Shown: positions 51,080 to 61,393, numbered from the stretch's first letter. The stretch is 64,000 nt of DNA from Klugiella xanthotipulae (GCF_006716695.1 NZ_VFPN01000001.1:682001-746000); one strand, 5' to 3'. The notes: generated by a model from the sequence alone, not told the origin. Made by a program: numbers and translations.

Positions 51080-51850
51080 TTACTCCGAGAAATCAGAACC
51101 TGTGGAGGGGATATCCGGCCACCCCGGATCGAACGAATCCTGCCCGGCCACGCCCACCTCCGGCGGATTCGCGTGCGAACGCAGAACCGTATCAACGGTG
51201 GCGCTCAGCACCGAGGCCAGCAGACCAGCGGGCGACTCAACACCGAGGCGAGTCAGCGTGGCGGCGGCATCCGCCACCACACGTCCGGCCAACTCCCCCA
51301 CCGAGGCGAGCGCCCGAGCATACTCGGCCCGGCCCGCCTCGGCAATCACCACGGGCTCAGCCCCCATCTCCACCACGAGCGCCTGCCCAATCGGTAGCAC
51401 GGGTGCCGGGGCCGTCACGGCGCAGTAGCTATCCATCAGCCGCGCAAGGTCGAGAGTGGTTCCGGTAAACACAATCGCCGGATGCACGGCCAGTGGAATC
51501 GCGCCCGCAGCAGCCGCGGGGGCCAACACTCCCGTGCCGTACTCGGCTGCGGTGTGCAGCACGAGCTGCCCCGACTGCCACACGCCCAGAGCGGCAAGCC
51601 CCGCCACCAAACCCGCCAACTCGGCCGTGGGTACCGCAAGCACCACCAATTCGCTGCGTTCTAGGATCTCCTCCACCGCCAAGATCGGCACGCCAGGCAA
51701 GATCCCCTCGGCCCGCTCCCTGCTCTCCGCCGACACGGCCGAGATCCCCACGACGGCGTGGCCAGCGTTGGCCAAGGCCGCCCCGATCACGGGACCCACC
51801 CGGCCCGCGCCCACAATTCCCACGCCCAGACGTCCGCTACGAACCGTCAC
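51080..51850 (-). CDS. Rossmann-like / DUF2520 protein
   Basis: A 256-residue protein with an N-terminal NAD(P)-binding fold (GVGIVGAGRVGPVIGAALANAGHAVVGIS). A C-terminal helical DUF2520 domain (MGAEPVVIAEAGRAEYARALASVGEL) follows. Related genes often precede panC in actinobacteria, and a reductase role is suspected but unproven. I chose GTG 51850, which has GTAGGAACACC before it, rather than ATG 51883, which would overlap the PH-domain gene by 26 bases. panC is not found after it; the ABC/LLM operon follows instead. The gap 50860-51079 contains that operon's promoter and repeats. Confidence 0.75.
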   Translation of the reverse strand: MTVRSGRLGVGIVGAGRVGPVIGAALANAGHAVVGISAVSAESRERAEGILPGVPILAVEEILERSELVVLAVPTAELAGLVAGLAALGVWQSGQLVLHTAAEYGTGVLAPAAAAGAIPLAVHPAIVFTGTTLDLARLMDSYCAVTAPAPVLPIGQALVVEMGAEPVVIAEAGRAEYARALASVGELAGRVVADAAATLTRLGVESPAGLLASVLSATVDTVLRSHANPPEVGVAGQDSFDPGWPDIPSTGSDFSE

Positions 51851-51857
51851 GGTGTTC

Positions 51858-53591
51858 CTACCCGGCCCGGTCGTCATGGGCACTCGCCGCGGTGATCGCG
51901 GACGACATCTCGTTAATCAGACGCAGCGCAACATCGCGATCAAGGGCAGTGACGAGCGTGACGATGCTCCCGAGCACCACCTGCGGTTGCAGGCTGGCGA
52001 CCCGCAGCTGCCGGGCCAGCCAGCCCTGCGTCAGCGAGACGCTCTGCACCCGGGCGAGCGGGACGGCGACGAGCCTGCGCGACAGCACACCGCGGCGAAT
52101 GAGCGCCGTATGCGCCGTGATCTGTACGCCGTTGCGACGGCGGCCCCAGAGCAGATACACCCAGGAGCGCCGGGGCGAGCCGGTATATCCGCCCGAGTCA
52201 CCGGTGCCGGTGAGCCCCGCCTCGACCACCTCGGCGGGGATCGTGTGTTCGGGCAAAAGCACCGCGAGTACCCGTTCTACGTCGGCACGCGAGCCGACCG
52301 GCAGCAGGGTATTCATCGCCACGGTACCGTTCGAATCCACCGTGGCCGAACCCGCTCGGGTAATTCGGATGGTCCACCAATCGAGGCCACGCCAGAGAGC
52401 CGGCTGCTTCACCTCAACCGCATGAATGCGCCCCGGTGGAATCGTCTCGTTGGTGATGGAGAGCAATCCGTAGCCGATGCGCACACCATCCCGAGTCTGC
52501 GCGATACTGAATCGCAGGAGCTTAAGCGTCTGCGAGACGATGGCTCCCGTCATCGCGATCACAAACGGCACCAGGATAAACCAGATCCAGCCGTGGACCT
52601 CCGGCACCACGAGCGGAACAACAATTGCGCCCGCGACAACAACCAGCACCCAGACGAGACCCCAATTGTAGATGAGCGAGGCCACCAGACGGGCCGGCGG
52701 GATGCGCACAATCGAGTCGGGCTCAACCTCCAGCAGCTCCGGTTCCGGCGCAAAGAACTCGTTCACGCGGCGGGTGAGGGGATCGTCGAGACCCCCGAGC
52801 GGCGAGCTACCCGGGCCGATCTGGCCGGGCAGGGGCTGACCATCCGGGCCGAGCACCAGCGGGCGCGGGGCCACCGGGGCCGCGGGAGGGTGCACCGTGT
52901 CCGCGAGGGTGCCCCCGGGACGTACCGCACCCGCCGCCACCCGGCGGTGCTGGGCTACCAGGCCGAGAATAGCCCGACGCAACTCGTCGGCATCCACGGC
53001 CCTCAGGTAGCTGAGTTCGACGTTGGAGCCCTGCCCGGCCGTGGCAACCGTGAGTTTGGCCGCGCCCAGCAGCCGAGCAAAGAGCGGCTTGTTAATGTTG
53101 ACGCCCTGGATGCGATCAAGTGGAGCCTGTCGGTGTTGCCGGTTGAGGATGCCGCTACGCACCTCAACCGCGTCATCGGTCACCCGATACGTGTTGCGTC
53201 GCCACGAAAAATAGGAGAAGGCCACGACGAGCGCAATCACAAGCAGGATGCCGAGGCCACCAACCAGCCAGACACCCCCAAACTCGTCAAGAGAGCGGTA
53301 GAACCCCTCGTCTTCTCCCCCACCGCGGCCCGAGGAGCCCGGGTCGGGGACAAAAAGGTTCACGGCTCGATCACGCAGATTAGCGATGAGAACACCCACG
53401 ATCGCCACCAGCGCGAGACCGCCGCGGAGGAACGGGGTGGCCGGATGCATCCGGCGCCACTGCCCATCGGTGAGCGATACCGCCTCGGGGGCAACGGGCA
53501 CGGGCGTCTGTGTGGGATAGTGGCCGGGCACCGACGGGAAGCGGGGAGGTGCCGACTCGTGCTCGGGCACCGGCGGGGTGGCGTCGGTCAC
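51858..53591 (-). CDS. PH-domain (bPH2) multi-domain membrane protein
   Basis: A 577-residue membrane protein of the YdbT type. It has several membrane pairs and three bPH2 domains, shown by repeated patterns such as RNTYRVTDDAVEVRSGILNRQHRQAPLDRIQGVNI and RVQSVSLTQGWLARQLRVASL. It starts with a GTG overlapping the previous gene's stop by 4 bases. A long proline-rich cytoplasmic segment lies between about residues 215 and 290. The paired small PH protein is encoded directly upstream. Cell-envelope stress roles are known for a few relatives only. Confidence 0.82.
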   Translation of the reverse strand: MTDATPPVPEHESAPPRFPSVPGHYPTQTPVPVAPEAVSLTDGQWRRMHPATPFLRGGLALVAIVGVLIANLRDRAVNLFVPDPGSSGRGGGEDEGFYRSLDEFGGVWLVGGLGILLVIALVVAFSYFSWRRNTYRVTDDAVEVRSGILNRQHRQAPLDRIQGVNINKPLFARLLGAAKLTVATAGQGSNVELSYLRAVDADELRRAILGLVAQHRRVAAGAVRPGGTLADTVHPPAAPVAPRPLVLGPDGQPLPGQIGPGSSPLGGLDDPLTRRVNEFFAPEPELLEVEPDSIVRIPPARLVASLIYNWGLVWVLVVVAGAIVVPLVVPEVHGWIWFILVPFVIAMTGAIVSQTLKLLRFSIAQTRDGVRIGYGLLSITNETIPPGRIHAVEVKQPALWRGLDWWTIRITRAGSATVDSNGTVAMNTLLPVGSRADVERVLAVLLPEHTIPAEVVEAGLTGTGDSGGYTGSPRRSWVYLLWGRRRNGVQITAHTALIRRGVLSRRLVAVPLARVQSVSLTQGWLARQLRVASLQPQVVLGSIVTLVTALDRDVALRLINEMSSAITAASAHDDRAG

Positions 53592-54124
53592 AGCCCGGAC
53601 CGCCGCGTCTCGGCGACCGCAACCAGGTGATCCCGCAGCTCGGTGGCGTCGGCATAGGCAAGGCCCGGTAAGGTGAGCCCGGTGGCCGCCGCCGCGGTCA
53701 CAAATTTGAGTTCGGCCAGGCCGAGGGCCCGGGCAAGCGGCCCGCGCTTGGTGTCAACCAACTGCATCCGGCCGTACGGGACCGCCACAATGCGCTGGTA
53801 AAAAATACCGCGACGAAAGAGCAGATCGTCCTCGCGCAGCTGGTAGCCAATCGCGCGGGCGCGGCGCGGCACGAGCACAATCGTAACCACGCTGATGACG
53901 GCCACACTCACCACCGGAACCCACTGCCAGACCGGGCCCCACCCCATCTCCAGGAGAACCGGGAGGAGCGCAACCACCGCACATACGATGCCGGTCACGA
54001 TCGAATTGACCAGCTCCACCGTGATGTAGCGCGGCGATACGCGCCGCCACTCGGTATCCGGCAGGTGTAGACCCTTCTGGATCGCACGGGGTTCGGTTCG
54101 GGCTGGGTAATCAGACATCATCAT
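53588..54124 (-). CDS. PH-domain (bPH2) membrane protein, small
   Basis: A 178-residue YdbS-like protein with two membrane segments (SIVTGIVCAVVALLPVLLEMG, WVPVVSVAVISVVTIVLVP). A single bPH2 domain (IGYQLREDDLLFRRGIFYQRIVAVPYGRMQLVDTKRGPLARALGLAELKF) follows. It is encoded together with the larger PH protein, the usual YdbS-YdbT pair. The first residues MMMSDYP leave three possible ATG starts within six bases. Confidence 0.85.
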   Translation of the reverse strand: MMMSDYPARTEPRAIQKGLHLPDTEWRRVSPRYITVELVNSIVTGIVCAVVALLPVLLEMGWGPVWQWVPVVSVAVISVVTIVLVPRRARAIGYQLREDDLLFRRGIFYQRIVAVPYGRMQLVDTKRGPLARALGLAELKFVTAAAATGLTLPGLAYADATELRDHLVAVAETRRSGL

Positions 54125-54154
54125 CTTTCTGCTGAGGTCTCGTGGACGAGGAGG

Positions 54155-54634
54155 CTAGGCGGGCTGGTCCGCAGCATCCGCGCTCCCGTCCTCCGGCGGA
54201 GGCAGGGTACAGAAATGCTCCACCACCAATCCGGCAATCACGAGCAGAATGCCCCCCAGTGCGGCGGCGCTCACCAACACCCACGATTCTACCGGCGGGG
54301 CGAGCGTACGGGTCATCATGTAGCCCAGGATGCCGAGACCCACCCCGGTAAACAACGCGCCAGCCAGCGTGGAAGCCTGGGCCGCTGCCACCAAGCGCAC
54401 GGCCGCAAACGGGTTGACGGGTGTGGATGACGCACCGGTGATCGAGCGGCGCACCGGGATCGCCAACCCCACGATCACGGCCGCGATCAGCACGAGTGTG
54501 AGGGGTAACGAGAGCGGTGGGATGATCATCGGCTGGTTATTCGCGGAGAGCCCCACCTCCACCAGGAAGGCGGCCCCGCCGCCAATCAGCACGCACAGGG
54601 TGATCGCCCCGGCCGAGGTGCGCCTGGCGCTCAC
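54155..54634 (-). CDS. DUF3180 membrane protein
   Basis: A 159-residue protein with four membrane segments, in the family of small actinobacterial proteins encoded after folK (DUF3180). The segments include AITLCVLIGGGAAFLVEVGL and PLTLVLIAAVIVGLAIPV. A VRLVAAAQASTLAGALFTGVGLG helix in the middle is typical. The GTG start at 54634 overlaps the folK stop. Function unknown. Confidence 0.85.
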   Translation of the reverse strand: MSARRTSAGAITLCVLIGGGAAFLVEVGLSANNQPMIIPPLSLPLTLVLIAAVIVGLAIPVRRSITGASSTPVNPFAAVRLVAAAQASTLAGALFTGVGLGILGYMMTRTLAPPVESWVLVSAAALGGILLVIAGLVVEHFCTLPPPEDGSADAADQPA

Positions 54635-55122
54635 GAGGCCCAGCCCCGCTCAATAATCTCGAGCAACTCGGCCACCCGGCCGTGACCCATCAGAACCGCG
54701 TGCGGGTCGAGGTCGAGCCACGGGCGCAGCACAAAATCGCGCTCGAAGGCGTGCGGGTGCGGCACCGTTAACCGCTCCGTCTGCACCATCCGACCACCGT
54801 AGGTGATGATGTCGATGTCGAGCGTGCGGCTCCCCCAGCGCTCGGTACGCACGCGGCCGTACTGCACCTCGATGCGGTTGATAAGGTCGAGCAATTCCTC
54901 GGGGCCACGATCGGTAGTCACCTCGGCGACGGCGTTCATGTAGGGGGGGATATCCGGGTCGGGTCCCCTCAGCGTGACCGCAACCGACTCGTGCAACGGT
55001 GACGGGCGCACCGAGTGAATACCCTCGGCGGCCATCAACTCGGCACAGGCCGCACCGATGGTGTTCTCACGATCTCCCAGGTTGCTGCCGAAGGCCAGGA
55101 TGCACGTCACCAGCTGCCTCAT
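54631..55122 (-). CDS. folK: 2-amino-4-hydroxy-6-hydroxymethyldihydropteridine pyrophosphokinase
   Basis: A 163-residue HPPK that transfers pyrophosphate from ATP to 6-hydroxymethyl-dihydropterin in folate synthesis. Signature stretches are ILAFGSNLGDRENTIG at the N-terminus and RWGSRTLDIDIITYGG (magnesium-binding D-x-D). LTVPHPHAFERDFVLRPW is the third block. Its ATG overlaps the folB stop by 4 bases. Confidence 0.95.
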   Translation of the reverse strand: MRQLVTCILAFGSNLGDRENTIGAACAELMAAEGIHSVRPSPLHESVAVTLRGPDPDIPPYMNAVAEVTTDRGPEELLDLINRIEVQYGRVRTERWGSRTLDIDIITYGGRMVQTERLTVPHPHAFERDFVLRPWLDLDPHAVLMGHGRVAELLEIIERGWAS

Positions 55123-55496
55123 GATCGACCCCGGACAATCGTGACGGACACGTCGGCAAAGGGCACCGTGATGGGCGCGTCCGGCTTGTGCACCGTGACC
55201 CGGGTGGCGCGCGCGGCGGCGCTGAGCAGCACCGTGGCCGCGACCCGCTCGGCCAGCGTCTCCAGCAGGTCAACGGGGTCGCGCTCAACCGAGGCGACGA
55301 CGGCCTCCGCGAGCTCGCCGTAGTGGATGGTCTGGCCGAGGTCATCGCTACGGGAGGCGGCCCGCAGATCAACATCCACCGTCACGTCGATCACGAAGCG
55401 TTGTCCCCGCTCGCGCTCGTGGTCAAAAACGCCGTGGTACGCAAAGCATTCCAGCCCGGTCAGGGTGATGGTGTCGCCCTCAAACGGTGCGGCCAT
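55119..55496 (-). CDS. folB: dihydroneopterin aldolase
   Basis: A 125-residue aldolase that converts dihydroneopterin to the hydroxymethyl pterin used by FolK. Conserved blocks are LECFAYHGVFDHERERGQRF, the YGELAEAVVASV helix and the LLETLAERVA region. VTVHKPDAPI lies near the C-terminus. I chose ATG 55496, the family start, which overlaps the end of folP by 17 bases; the longer frame adds a non-conserved stretch that lies in folP. Confidence 0.92.
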   Translation of the reverse strand: MAAPFEGDTITLTGLECFAYHGVFDHERERGQRFVIDVTVDVDLRAASRSDDLGQTIHYGELAEAVVASVERDPVDLLETLAERVAATVLLSAAARATRVTVHKPDAPITVPFADVSVTIVRGRS

Positions 55497-56292
55497 CTGC
55501 ACCCTCCTGCCAGGCTCGCAGGGTGTCCAGTGCCACCCGCGTCGCACTCACATTGTGCACTCGAACGGCCCACGCGTGGGCCTGGGCGGCCAAAACACTC
55601 ACAATAGCCGTGGGCAGATCGCGCCGATCCACGGGGGCATCGGCGGGTAGCAGCTCGGCCAGGAAACGCTTACGCGAGGCTCCCACCATCACGGGATGCC
55701 CAAGGCTCCTGAGCTCGTCAAAACGTGCCAATAGCTGCCAGTTCTGCACACCCACCTTGGAGAAGCCGAGGCCGGGGTCGAGCACCAGCTGCTCCTCACC
55801 AACACCGGCCTCTTTGGCCGCGCGCACACGGGCCTGCAACTCGCTGCGCACGTCCTGCGGAACATCGGCGTAGTGGGCGCGGTCGTCCATATTCTGCGAG
55901 CCATCGCGCCAGTGACCCAGCAGGTAGCGGAGGTCGGTTCCGGCGACGGCGGCAAACATCCCGGGGTCGGCCAGGCCGCCCGAGACGTCATTAATGATCC
56001 GCGCACCCGCGGCGGCAACTGAGAGAGCGGTCGCGGCATTGACGGTGTCAACGCTCACGGTGATGCCCTCGCGCACGAGCGCCGAGACGACCGGGAGGAT
56101 GCGGTCCTGCTCCTCCTCGGCGGTGATCCGCACGGCACCGGGGCGGGTAGATTCACCCCCAACGTCCACGATATCGGCGCCCTCGTCGCGCATCCGCAAC
56201 GCGTGCTCAACGGCGCGATTGGCCGCCAGGTACCGGCCGCCGTCGCTGAACGAGTCGGGGGTGACGTTGAGCACCCCCATGATGAGGGTCAT
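55480..56292 (-). CDS. folP: dihydropteroate synthase
   Basis: A 270-residue TIM barrel enzyme that condenses pterin pyrophosphate with p-aminobenzoate; it is the sulfonamide target. Blocks are MGVLNVTPDSFSDGGRYL, DVGGESTRPGAVRITAEEE, INDVSGGLAD and DPGLGFSKVGVQNW. The end reads RVHNVSATRVALDTLRAW. It overlaps folE by 4 bases and folB by 17. Confidence 0.95.
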   Translation of the reverse strand: MTLIMGVLNVTPDSFSDGGRYLAANRAVEHALRMRDEGADIVDVGGESTRPGAVRITAEEEQDRILPVVSALVREGITVSVDTVNAATALSVAAAGARIINDVSGGLADPGMFAAVAGTDLRYLLGHWRDGSQNMDDRAHYADVPQDVRSELQARVRAAKEAGVGEEQLVLDPGLGFSKVGVQNWQLLARFDELRSLGHPVMVGASRKRFLAELLPADAPVDRRDLPTAIVSVLAAQAHAWAVRVHNVSATRVALDTLRAWQEGADGRTV

Positions 56293-56867
56293 TCGGACCC
56301 CCCAATCAGCGCGATAAGCTCGGCGCGCTGTGCCGGCTCGCCCAGGCGTCCGCGGCCCGCCATCGTGACGGTGGTGCTTCCCAGTTGGCGCGGACCGCGG
56401 GCCGTGACACAGCCGTGCGAAGCCTCAATCAGCACAAAAACGCCGTGCGGATGCAGGGCCGACTCCAGGCTGTTGGCCACCTGCTCCGTGAGTCGCTCCT
56501 GCACCTGCGGCCGCGCCGCAAGGCTGGCCAGCAGCCGAGGCAGGGCCCCCAGACCCACAACACGCTTGTCGGGCTGATACGCGATATGCGCCACACCCTG
56601 AAACGGCAGGAGGTGGTGCTCACACATGGATCGAAACTGAATATCGCGCAGCATCACCAGGTCGCCGGTGTCCTCGCCGACGGGGATGCTGTCGGCCAGA
56701 TGCGCCTCGGCATCCTCGCCCACCCCCGAGAAGAAGTCGGTGCACGCCTCAGCCACCCGGGCGGGTGTCGTCTGGAGACCGGGGCGGTCCAGGTCCTCGC
56801 CAATCGCGGCCAGAATCTCGGCCACTGCGGCCTCAATGCGAGCCTTGTCAATACGCGACTCGTTCAC
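56289..56867 (-). CDS. folE: GTP cyclohydrolase I
   Basis: A 192-residue enzyme that opens GTP to give dihydroneopterin triphosphate. The zinc-binding block MCEHHLLPFQGVAHIAYQP is present with both histidines, and VVGLGALPRLLASLAARPQVQERLTEQVA and GCVTARGPRQLGSTTVT follow. I start it at GTG 56867, eight bases after the ftsH stop; an ATG at 56903 would overlap ftsH by 29 bases. Confidence 0.95.
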   Translation of the reverse strand: MNESRIDKARIEAAVAEILAAIGEDLDRPGLQTTPARVAEACTDFFSGVGEDAEAHLADSIPVGEDTGDLVMLRDIQFRSMCEHHLLPFQGVAHIAYQPDKRVVGLGALPRLLASLAARPQVQERLTEQVANSLESALHPHGVFVLIEASHGCVTARGPRQLGSTTVTMAGRGRLGEPAQRAELIALIGGSE

Positions 56868-56874
56868 ACTCGTC

Positions 56875-58935
56875 CTAACCGTTTGACTCCGGGGCCTGCT
56901 CATCGGCGGCCGGGGTATCGGATACGGGGGCCTTCACCCCAAAGTCGGGCCGGTACACGTCGCCCTCGGCGAGCGTGGCATCGGTCTGCGCGATTGCCGG
57001 GATGGCGACGGGCGGCAGATCCGACACGGGCCGACCCTCACTCGACAGCCACTGCGGGCGCTCGGGCAGCTTCTTGACCTCCGTGAAGATTTCGGCCAGC
57101 TGGTTGTGGTCGAGCGTCTCCTTCTCAAGAAGCTCACTCGCCAGGCGGTCGAGGACGTGCCGGTTATCGTTCAGTACCCGCCACGCCTCGTTATGCGCGT
57201 TTTCGAGGAGTTTGCGGATCTCGTGGTCTACCTTAACGGCCATCCCCTCGGAGTAGTCGCGGGCCTGACCGGCATCGCCGAGGTAGCCGGGGCCGGCCGT
57301 CGCGCCGAGCTTCACCGGGCCCAGTTCGGAGGTCATACCGTACTCGGTCACCATCTTGCGGGCCGTACTCGTGGCCTTCTCGATGTCGTTGGAGGCGCCG
57401 GTCGTCGGATCGTGGAACACGATCTCCTCAGCCACCCGGCCACCCATCGCGTAGGCGAGCTGGTCGAGCAGCTCGTTACGCGAGACCGAGTATTTGTCTT
57501 CGAGCGGGATAACCATCGTGTAGCCGAGGGCACGGCCGCGCGGCAGGATCGTCACCTTGGTGACCGGGTCGGTGTTGTTCATTGAGGCCGCAACCAGGGC
57601 GTGACCACCCTCGTGGTAGGCGGTGATGAGCTTTTCCTTGTCCTTCATCATGCGCGTGCGGCGCTGCGGCCCAGCGACCACGCGGTCGATGGCCTCATCG
57701 AGGGCGCGGTTGTCGATCAGCTGCGCGTTGGAACGGGCCGTGAGGAGAGCGGCCTCGTTGAGCACATTGGCCAGGTCGGCCCCCGTGAAGCCGGGGGTTT
57801 TGCGGGCCACGACATCCAAATCAACCGTGTCAGAGAGAGGTTTGCCCTTGGCGTGCACATCCAGAATCTCGCGGCGACCCTTCATATCGGGGGCGTCTAC
57901 ACCAATCTGGCGGTCAAAACGGCCCGGACGCAGCAGGGCCGGGTCCAGCAATTCGGGGCGGTTGGTGGCGGCAATCAGGATGACGTTGGTCTTCACATCG
58001 AAGCCATCCATCTCGACAAGCAGCTGGTTGAGGGTCTGCTCACGCTCGTCGTGGCCACCGCCCATACCCTGACCACGGCGCTGACCGACGGCGTCGATCT
58101 CGTCAACGAAGATAATGGCGGGCGAGTTCTGCTTGGCCTGGTCGAAGAGGTCACGCACCCGGCTCGCGCCGACGCCGACAAACATCTCGACAAAGTCGGA
58201 ACCCGAGATGGAGTAGAAGGGCACCCCGGCCTCACCGGCCACGGCGCGGGCGAGCAGCGTCTTACCGGTTCCGGGCGGGCCGTAAAGAAGGACGCCCTTG
58301 GGGATGCGGGCCCCCACCGCAAGGAACCGGGCCGGCTCCTGCAAGAATTCCTTGATCTCGTGCAGTTCCTCAATGGCCTCGTCGGCCCCGGCAACATCCG
58401 CAAACGTGACCTGCGGGGTCTCCTTGGAGACCAGCTTGGCCTTGGACTTGCCAAACTGCATGACCTTGTTGCCGCCGCCCTGCATATTGGACAGCATCCA
58501 CCAGAAAAAGGCACCGATCAACAGCAGGGGCAGCATGATGCCCAGGAGGGAGAGCCACCCGCTGGGCTGGGGAACCTGGTCGTTGTAGCCCTTGTCGGGA
58601 TCGGCATCCGTGACGGCCGCGACCACATCGGCCCCGCGCTGGGTCACGTAGTAGAAGTAGACCTCTTTACCGTTCTCTTTATCGGCTTTGGTGAGCGTGA
58701 GGTTGACCCGCTGCTCGCCATCCACGATCTCGGCAGACTCGACGGTACCGCCCTTCAGCAGTTCCATGCCCTTCTGGGTGTCGATCTCCTTGGCACCGCC
58801 ACCGGAGATCAGGCTCCAGCCCAAAAACACCACGAGGGCGGCCACCGCAATGTAGAGGAGTGGACCGCGAAAAAAGCTTTTCTTACGAGGAGTCTTCTCA
58901 GCCAATCGGGGCACCTTTCTGGATGCGCTCAACAT
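56875..58935 (-). CDS. ftsH: ATP-dependent zinc metalloprotease FtsH
   Basis: A 686-residue membrane protease. Two membrane segments ([38 protein letters not shown]) bracket a short outer domain. The AAA+ module has GPPGTGKT (about 219-226), [11 protein letters not shown] and the second region of homology [20 protein letters not shown]. The peptidase module has the zinc motif HEGGH. The C-terminal tail is proline- and acid-rich. It degrades membrane and short-lived proteins and leads the fol operon. The 116-bp gap to hpt holds its promoter. Confidence 0.95.
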   Translation of the reverse strand: MLSASRKVPRLAEKTPRKKSFFRGPLLYIAVAALVVFLGWSLISGGGAKEIDTQKGMELLKGGTVESAEIVDGEQRVNLTLTKADKENGKEVYFYYVTQRGADVVAAVTDADPDKGYNDQVPQPSGWLSLLGIMLPLLLIGAFFWWMLSNMQGGGNKVMQFGKSKAKLVSKETPQVTFADVAGADEAIEELHEIKEFLQEPARFLAVGARIPKGVLLYGPPGTGKTLLARAVAGEAGVPFYSISGSDFVEMFVGVGASRVRDLFDQAKQNSPAIIFVDEIDAVGQRRGQGMGGGHDEREQTLNQLLVEMDGFDVKTNVILIAATNRPELLDPALLRPGRFDRQIGVDAPDMKGRREILDVHAKGKPLSDTVDLDVVARKTPGFTGADLANVLNEAALLTARSNAQLIDNRALDEAIDRVVAGPQRRTRMMKDKEKLITAYHEGGHALVAASMNNTDPVTKVTILPRGRALGYTMVIPLEDKYSVSRNELLDQLAYAMGGRVAEEIVFHDPTTGASNDIEKATSTARKMVTEYGMTSELGPVKLGATAGPGYLGDAGQARDYSEGMAVKVDHEIRKLLENAHNEAWRVLNDNRHVLDRLASELLEKETLDHNQLAEIFTEVKKLPERPQWLSSEGRPVSDLPPVAIPAIAQTDATLAEGDVYRPDFGVKAPVSDTPAADEQAPESNG

Positions 58936-59051
58936 GCCAACACGTCGGGCGTTATATCGCCCCAGAGTACCGGCTATTTTCTCGACACCGCTCGGGTTTC
59001 TGCCGAGGGCGTAATGGAATGGAGGGGAGCCCGCCCCGTGGCGGAGATCCC

Positions 59052-59603
59052 CTACTCGTAAATGTGCGTGGCGAGAACGGCGACATCGCGCAGATTGCGG
59101 TAGCGCTCGGCAAAGTCGAGACCGTAGCCGACCACAAAATCGTTGGGAATCTCGAAGCCCACGTAGCGCACATCAACCTCCACCTTGGCGGCGTCCGGCT
59201 TGCGCAGCATGGCGCAGATTTCCACCGAGGCGGCACCACGCGACTCCAGATTCTCCCGTAGCCAGGAGAGGGTGAGCCCCGAATCAATGATGTCCTCCAC
59301 GATCAGCACGTCCCGGCCGTGCAGGTCGCTATCGAGGTCTTTGAGGATGCGCACCACACCGCTCGACTTGGTACCAGCCCCATAGGAGCTCACAGCCATC
59401 CAATCCATCTCAACGTGCACGCGCAGTTCACGCGCGAGATCCGCCATCACCATAACCGCCCCCTTGAGCACGCCGACCAGGAGCGGGGTACGACCCTCGT
59501 AATCGGCCTCGATCTGGCGAGCCAGCTCGGCGGTCTTGGCAACCAGCTGGGCCTCTGTGACCAGAATCTCGGAAAGGTCGTCACTGATGTGGGTGGAGTC
59601 CAT
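59052..59603 (-). CDS. hpt: hypoxanthine phosphoribosyltransferase
   Basis: A 183-residue purine salvage enzyme that joins hypoxanthine or guanine to PRPP. The PRPP-binding loop [14 protein letters not shown] is intact, with [20 protein letters not shown] and [17 protein letters not shown] flanking it. It is encoded downstream of tilS with a 54-base gap, the usual actinobacterial tilS-hpt-ftsH order. Confidence 0.95.
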   Translation of the reverse strand: MDSTHISDDLSEILVTEAQLVAKTAELARQIEADYEGRTPLLVGVLKGAVMVMADLARELRVHVEMDWMAVSSYGAGTKSSGVVRILKDLDSDLHGRDVLIVEDIIDSGLTLSWLRENLESRGAASVEICAMLRKPDAAKVEVDVRYVGFEIPNDFVVGYGLDFAERYRNLRDVAVLATHIYE

Positions 59604-59657
59604 TGCTCTCTTTCGGTTTGTGCGGGTTCCGCCGCGCTGGCAAACGTTCAGCTGGGC

Positions 59658-60746
59658 TCATGTGGGGGGGGTCGCTGAGAAAACCAGCCACCCAGCATCC
59701 CTGACAACTCTAATACCGGGAAGGTCAACCGCCTTCTGGCCACGCCAATGGGTGACGAGAGCGGCAACAGCGAGGGTGTGTGTGCGGCTGAGTGAGACGC
59801 CAAACTCTGCGAGCACCACGAAGCGGATGATGCGCTGCCGGAGCGCCGCCGGGTTGTGTTCGAGGGCGGCAACCGAGACCCGGATACCCGCCTCGGCCGG
59901 GGCCACGATCTCCTCAATGAACTCCTCGATCATCTCGTCGAAGGCTTCCGCATCCTCGCGCAGTTGGTCGGCCGTGCGGGCGAGAGCCACCGCGATACCG
60001 GGGCCGAGTTCGGCCTCCAGCACCGGCAGCACGGTCTGGCGCACCCGCACCCGGGTGTATCGAAGGTCGTCGTTGTGCGGGTCCTGCCACGGCTCCCAGC
60101 CGCTATCGGCGCAGAACTGTGCGGTATCGGCGCGGCGCACACCCAGCAGCGGGCGGCGGTAGGGGCCGGAGGCCGGGGACATCCCGGCCAGGCTGGCGGA
60201 GCCCGAGCCGCGGGCCAGCCCCAGCAGCATCGTCTCGGCCTGGTCATCGAGCGTGTGGCCCAGCAGGATCACGCGGGCACCCGTCACCTCGCGGGCACGG
60301 TCGAGGGCAGCGTAGCGGGCATCCCGGGCATCCGCCTCGGGCCCGCGGTTTGAGCCGACAACAACACGGATGATAAGCACCGGGGCCAACCCCAGGTCGC
60401 GTGCCCGGTGCGCGGCCCGCTCGGCCACGGCGGCAGAACCGTCTTGCAATCCGTGGTCAACCACAACCGCACCCACGCGCAGACCGGCGTTGTGTGCCTC
60501 GAAGGAGGCGGCGGCGGCGAGCGCAAGAGAGTCGGCCCCACCGCTGAGGGCCACGAGCGCGTCGGGCACGTTGCGCCCGTCGGCCCCACCGGTCGCCCGG
60601 TCGGCGAGCAGCCCAGCCAGGCAGCCGCGCACGGCGGCACGCACCGCACCGATCACGGGCGTCAACCGCTCAGGGCGGGGCGGCGGACCGGCGGGGTGCT
60701 CGCAGATCACGAGAACGTCACCGCCGGGAGGAATCGTCTGGGGCAT
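59658..60746 (-). CDS. tilS: tRNA(Ile)-lysidine synthase
   Basis: A 362-residue N-type ATP pyrophosphatase that converts the wobble cytidine of tRNA-Ile(CAU) to lysidine. The PP-loop ALSGGADSLALA lies near residues 66-77. Other blocks are VVVDHGLQDGSAAVAER, LLGHTLDDQAETMLLGLARGSG and YRRPLLGVRRAD. The first 40 residues are an extension. It starts the tilS-hpt group. Confidence 0.93.
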   Translation of the reverse strand: MPQTIPPGGDVLVICEHPAGPPPRPERLTPVIGAVRAAVRGCLAGLLADRATGGADGRNVPDALVALSGGADSLALAAAASFEAHNAGLRVGAVVVDHGLQDGSAAVAERAAHRARDLGLAPVLIIRVVVGSNRGPEADARDARYAALDRAREVTGARVILLGHTLDDQAETMLLGLARGSGSASLAGMSPASGPYRRPLLGVRRADTAQFCADSGWEPWQDPHNDDLRYTRVRVRQTVLPVLEAELGPGIAVALARTADQLREDAEAFDEMIEEFIEEIVAPAEAGIRVSVAALEHNPAALRQRIIRFVVLAEFGVSLSRTHTLAVAALVTHWRGQKAVDLPGIRVVRDAGWLVFSATPPT

Positions 60747-60882
60747 GTCACAACGCTACAGCCGGGCGGGAATTTCGACACGATTTTGGCCAATCTACTA
60801 CTCTGGGAGGCAACGGTCGCCGTCGCGGCCACGACCACTGTGTCTCACCACCGTTTCACTCTCACCATAAGGAGCCAGCTAC

Positions 60883-61377
60883 ATGGCCGCATTTGACGCC
60901 GTCATTGAAATCCCCAAGGGCAGCCGTAACAAGTACGAGATCGATCACGAAACCGGCCGGGTCTTCCTCGACCGCGTGCTCTTCACCTCGTTTGTGTACC
61001 CCACGGACTACGGGTACTTCGAGAACACGCTCGGCCTGGATGGCGACCCCGTTGATGTGCTTGTGCTGCTGGAGTACCCGCTGTTCCCCGGGGTCGGCGT
61101 GAAGGTTCGCCCGGTGGGCGTGCTCAACATGAGCGACGAGGCCGGAAACGACGCCAAGGTGATCGCGGTTCCGCACAAGGACCCCCGCTGGAGCCACATC
61201 CAGGACATCGCCGACGTGCCCGAGCAGACCCGCACGGAGATCGAGCACTTCTTCACGCGCTACAAAGACCTGGAGCCCGGCAAGTTTGTGAAGATCGAGG
61301 GCTGGGGCGACGCCGCCGAGGCCACGCAGATTGTGGAAGACGGCTTTGTTCGTCTCACGGAGGAGGGCGGCCACTAG
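60883..61377 (+). CDS. ppa: inorganic pyrophosphatase, family I
   Basis: A 164-residue soluble pyrophosphatase that drives biosynthetic reactions by removing pyrophosphate. Metal-binding [18 protein letters not shown] is intact, with [19 protein letters not shown]-like N-terminus (here [15 protein letters not shown]) and [27 protein letters not shown] precedes the ATG. It is divergent from tilS; the 136-bp gap holds its promoter and the tilS promoter. Confidence 0.96.
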   Translation: MAAFDAVIEIPKGSRNKYEIDHETGRVFLDRVLFTSFVYPTDYGYFENTLGLDGDPVDVLVLLEYPLFPGVGVKVRPVGVLNMSDEAGNDAKVIAVPHKDPRWSHIQDIADVPEQTRTEIEHFFTRYKDLEPGKFVKIEGWGDAAEATQIVEDGFVRLTEEGGH

Positions 61378-61393
61378 GCGACGCTTCCTGCGG

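Noticed and set aside
51456-53630. A 724-residue plus-strand open frame
   Set aside because: It is antisense to the well-supported DUF2520 and PH-domain genes. Its residues are rich in H, R and P, with no domain, as expected from the shadow of high-GC coding DNA.
57601-59061. A 486-residue plus-strand open frame
   Set aside because: Antisense of ftsH with no recognisable domain or ribosome binding site.
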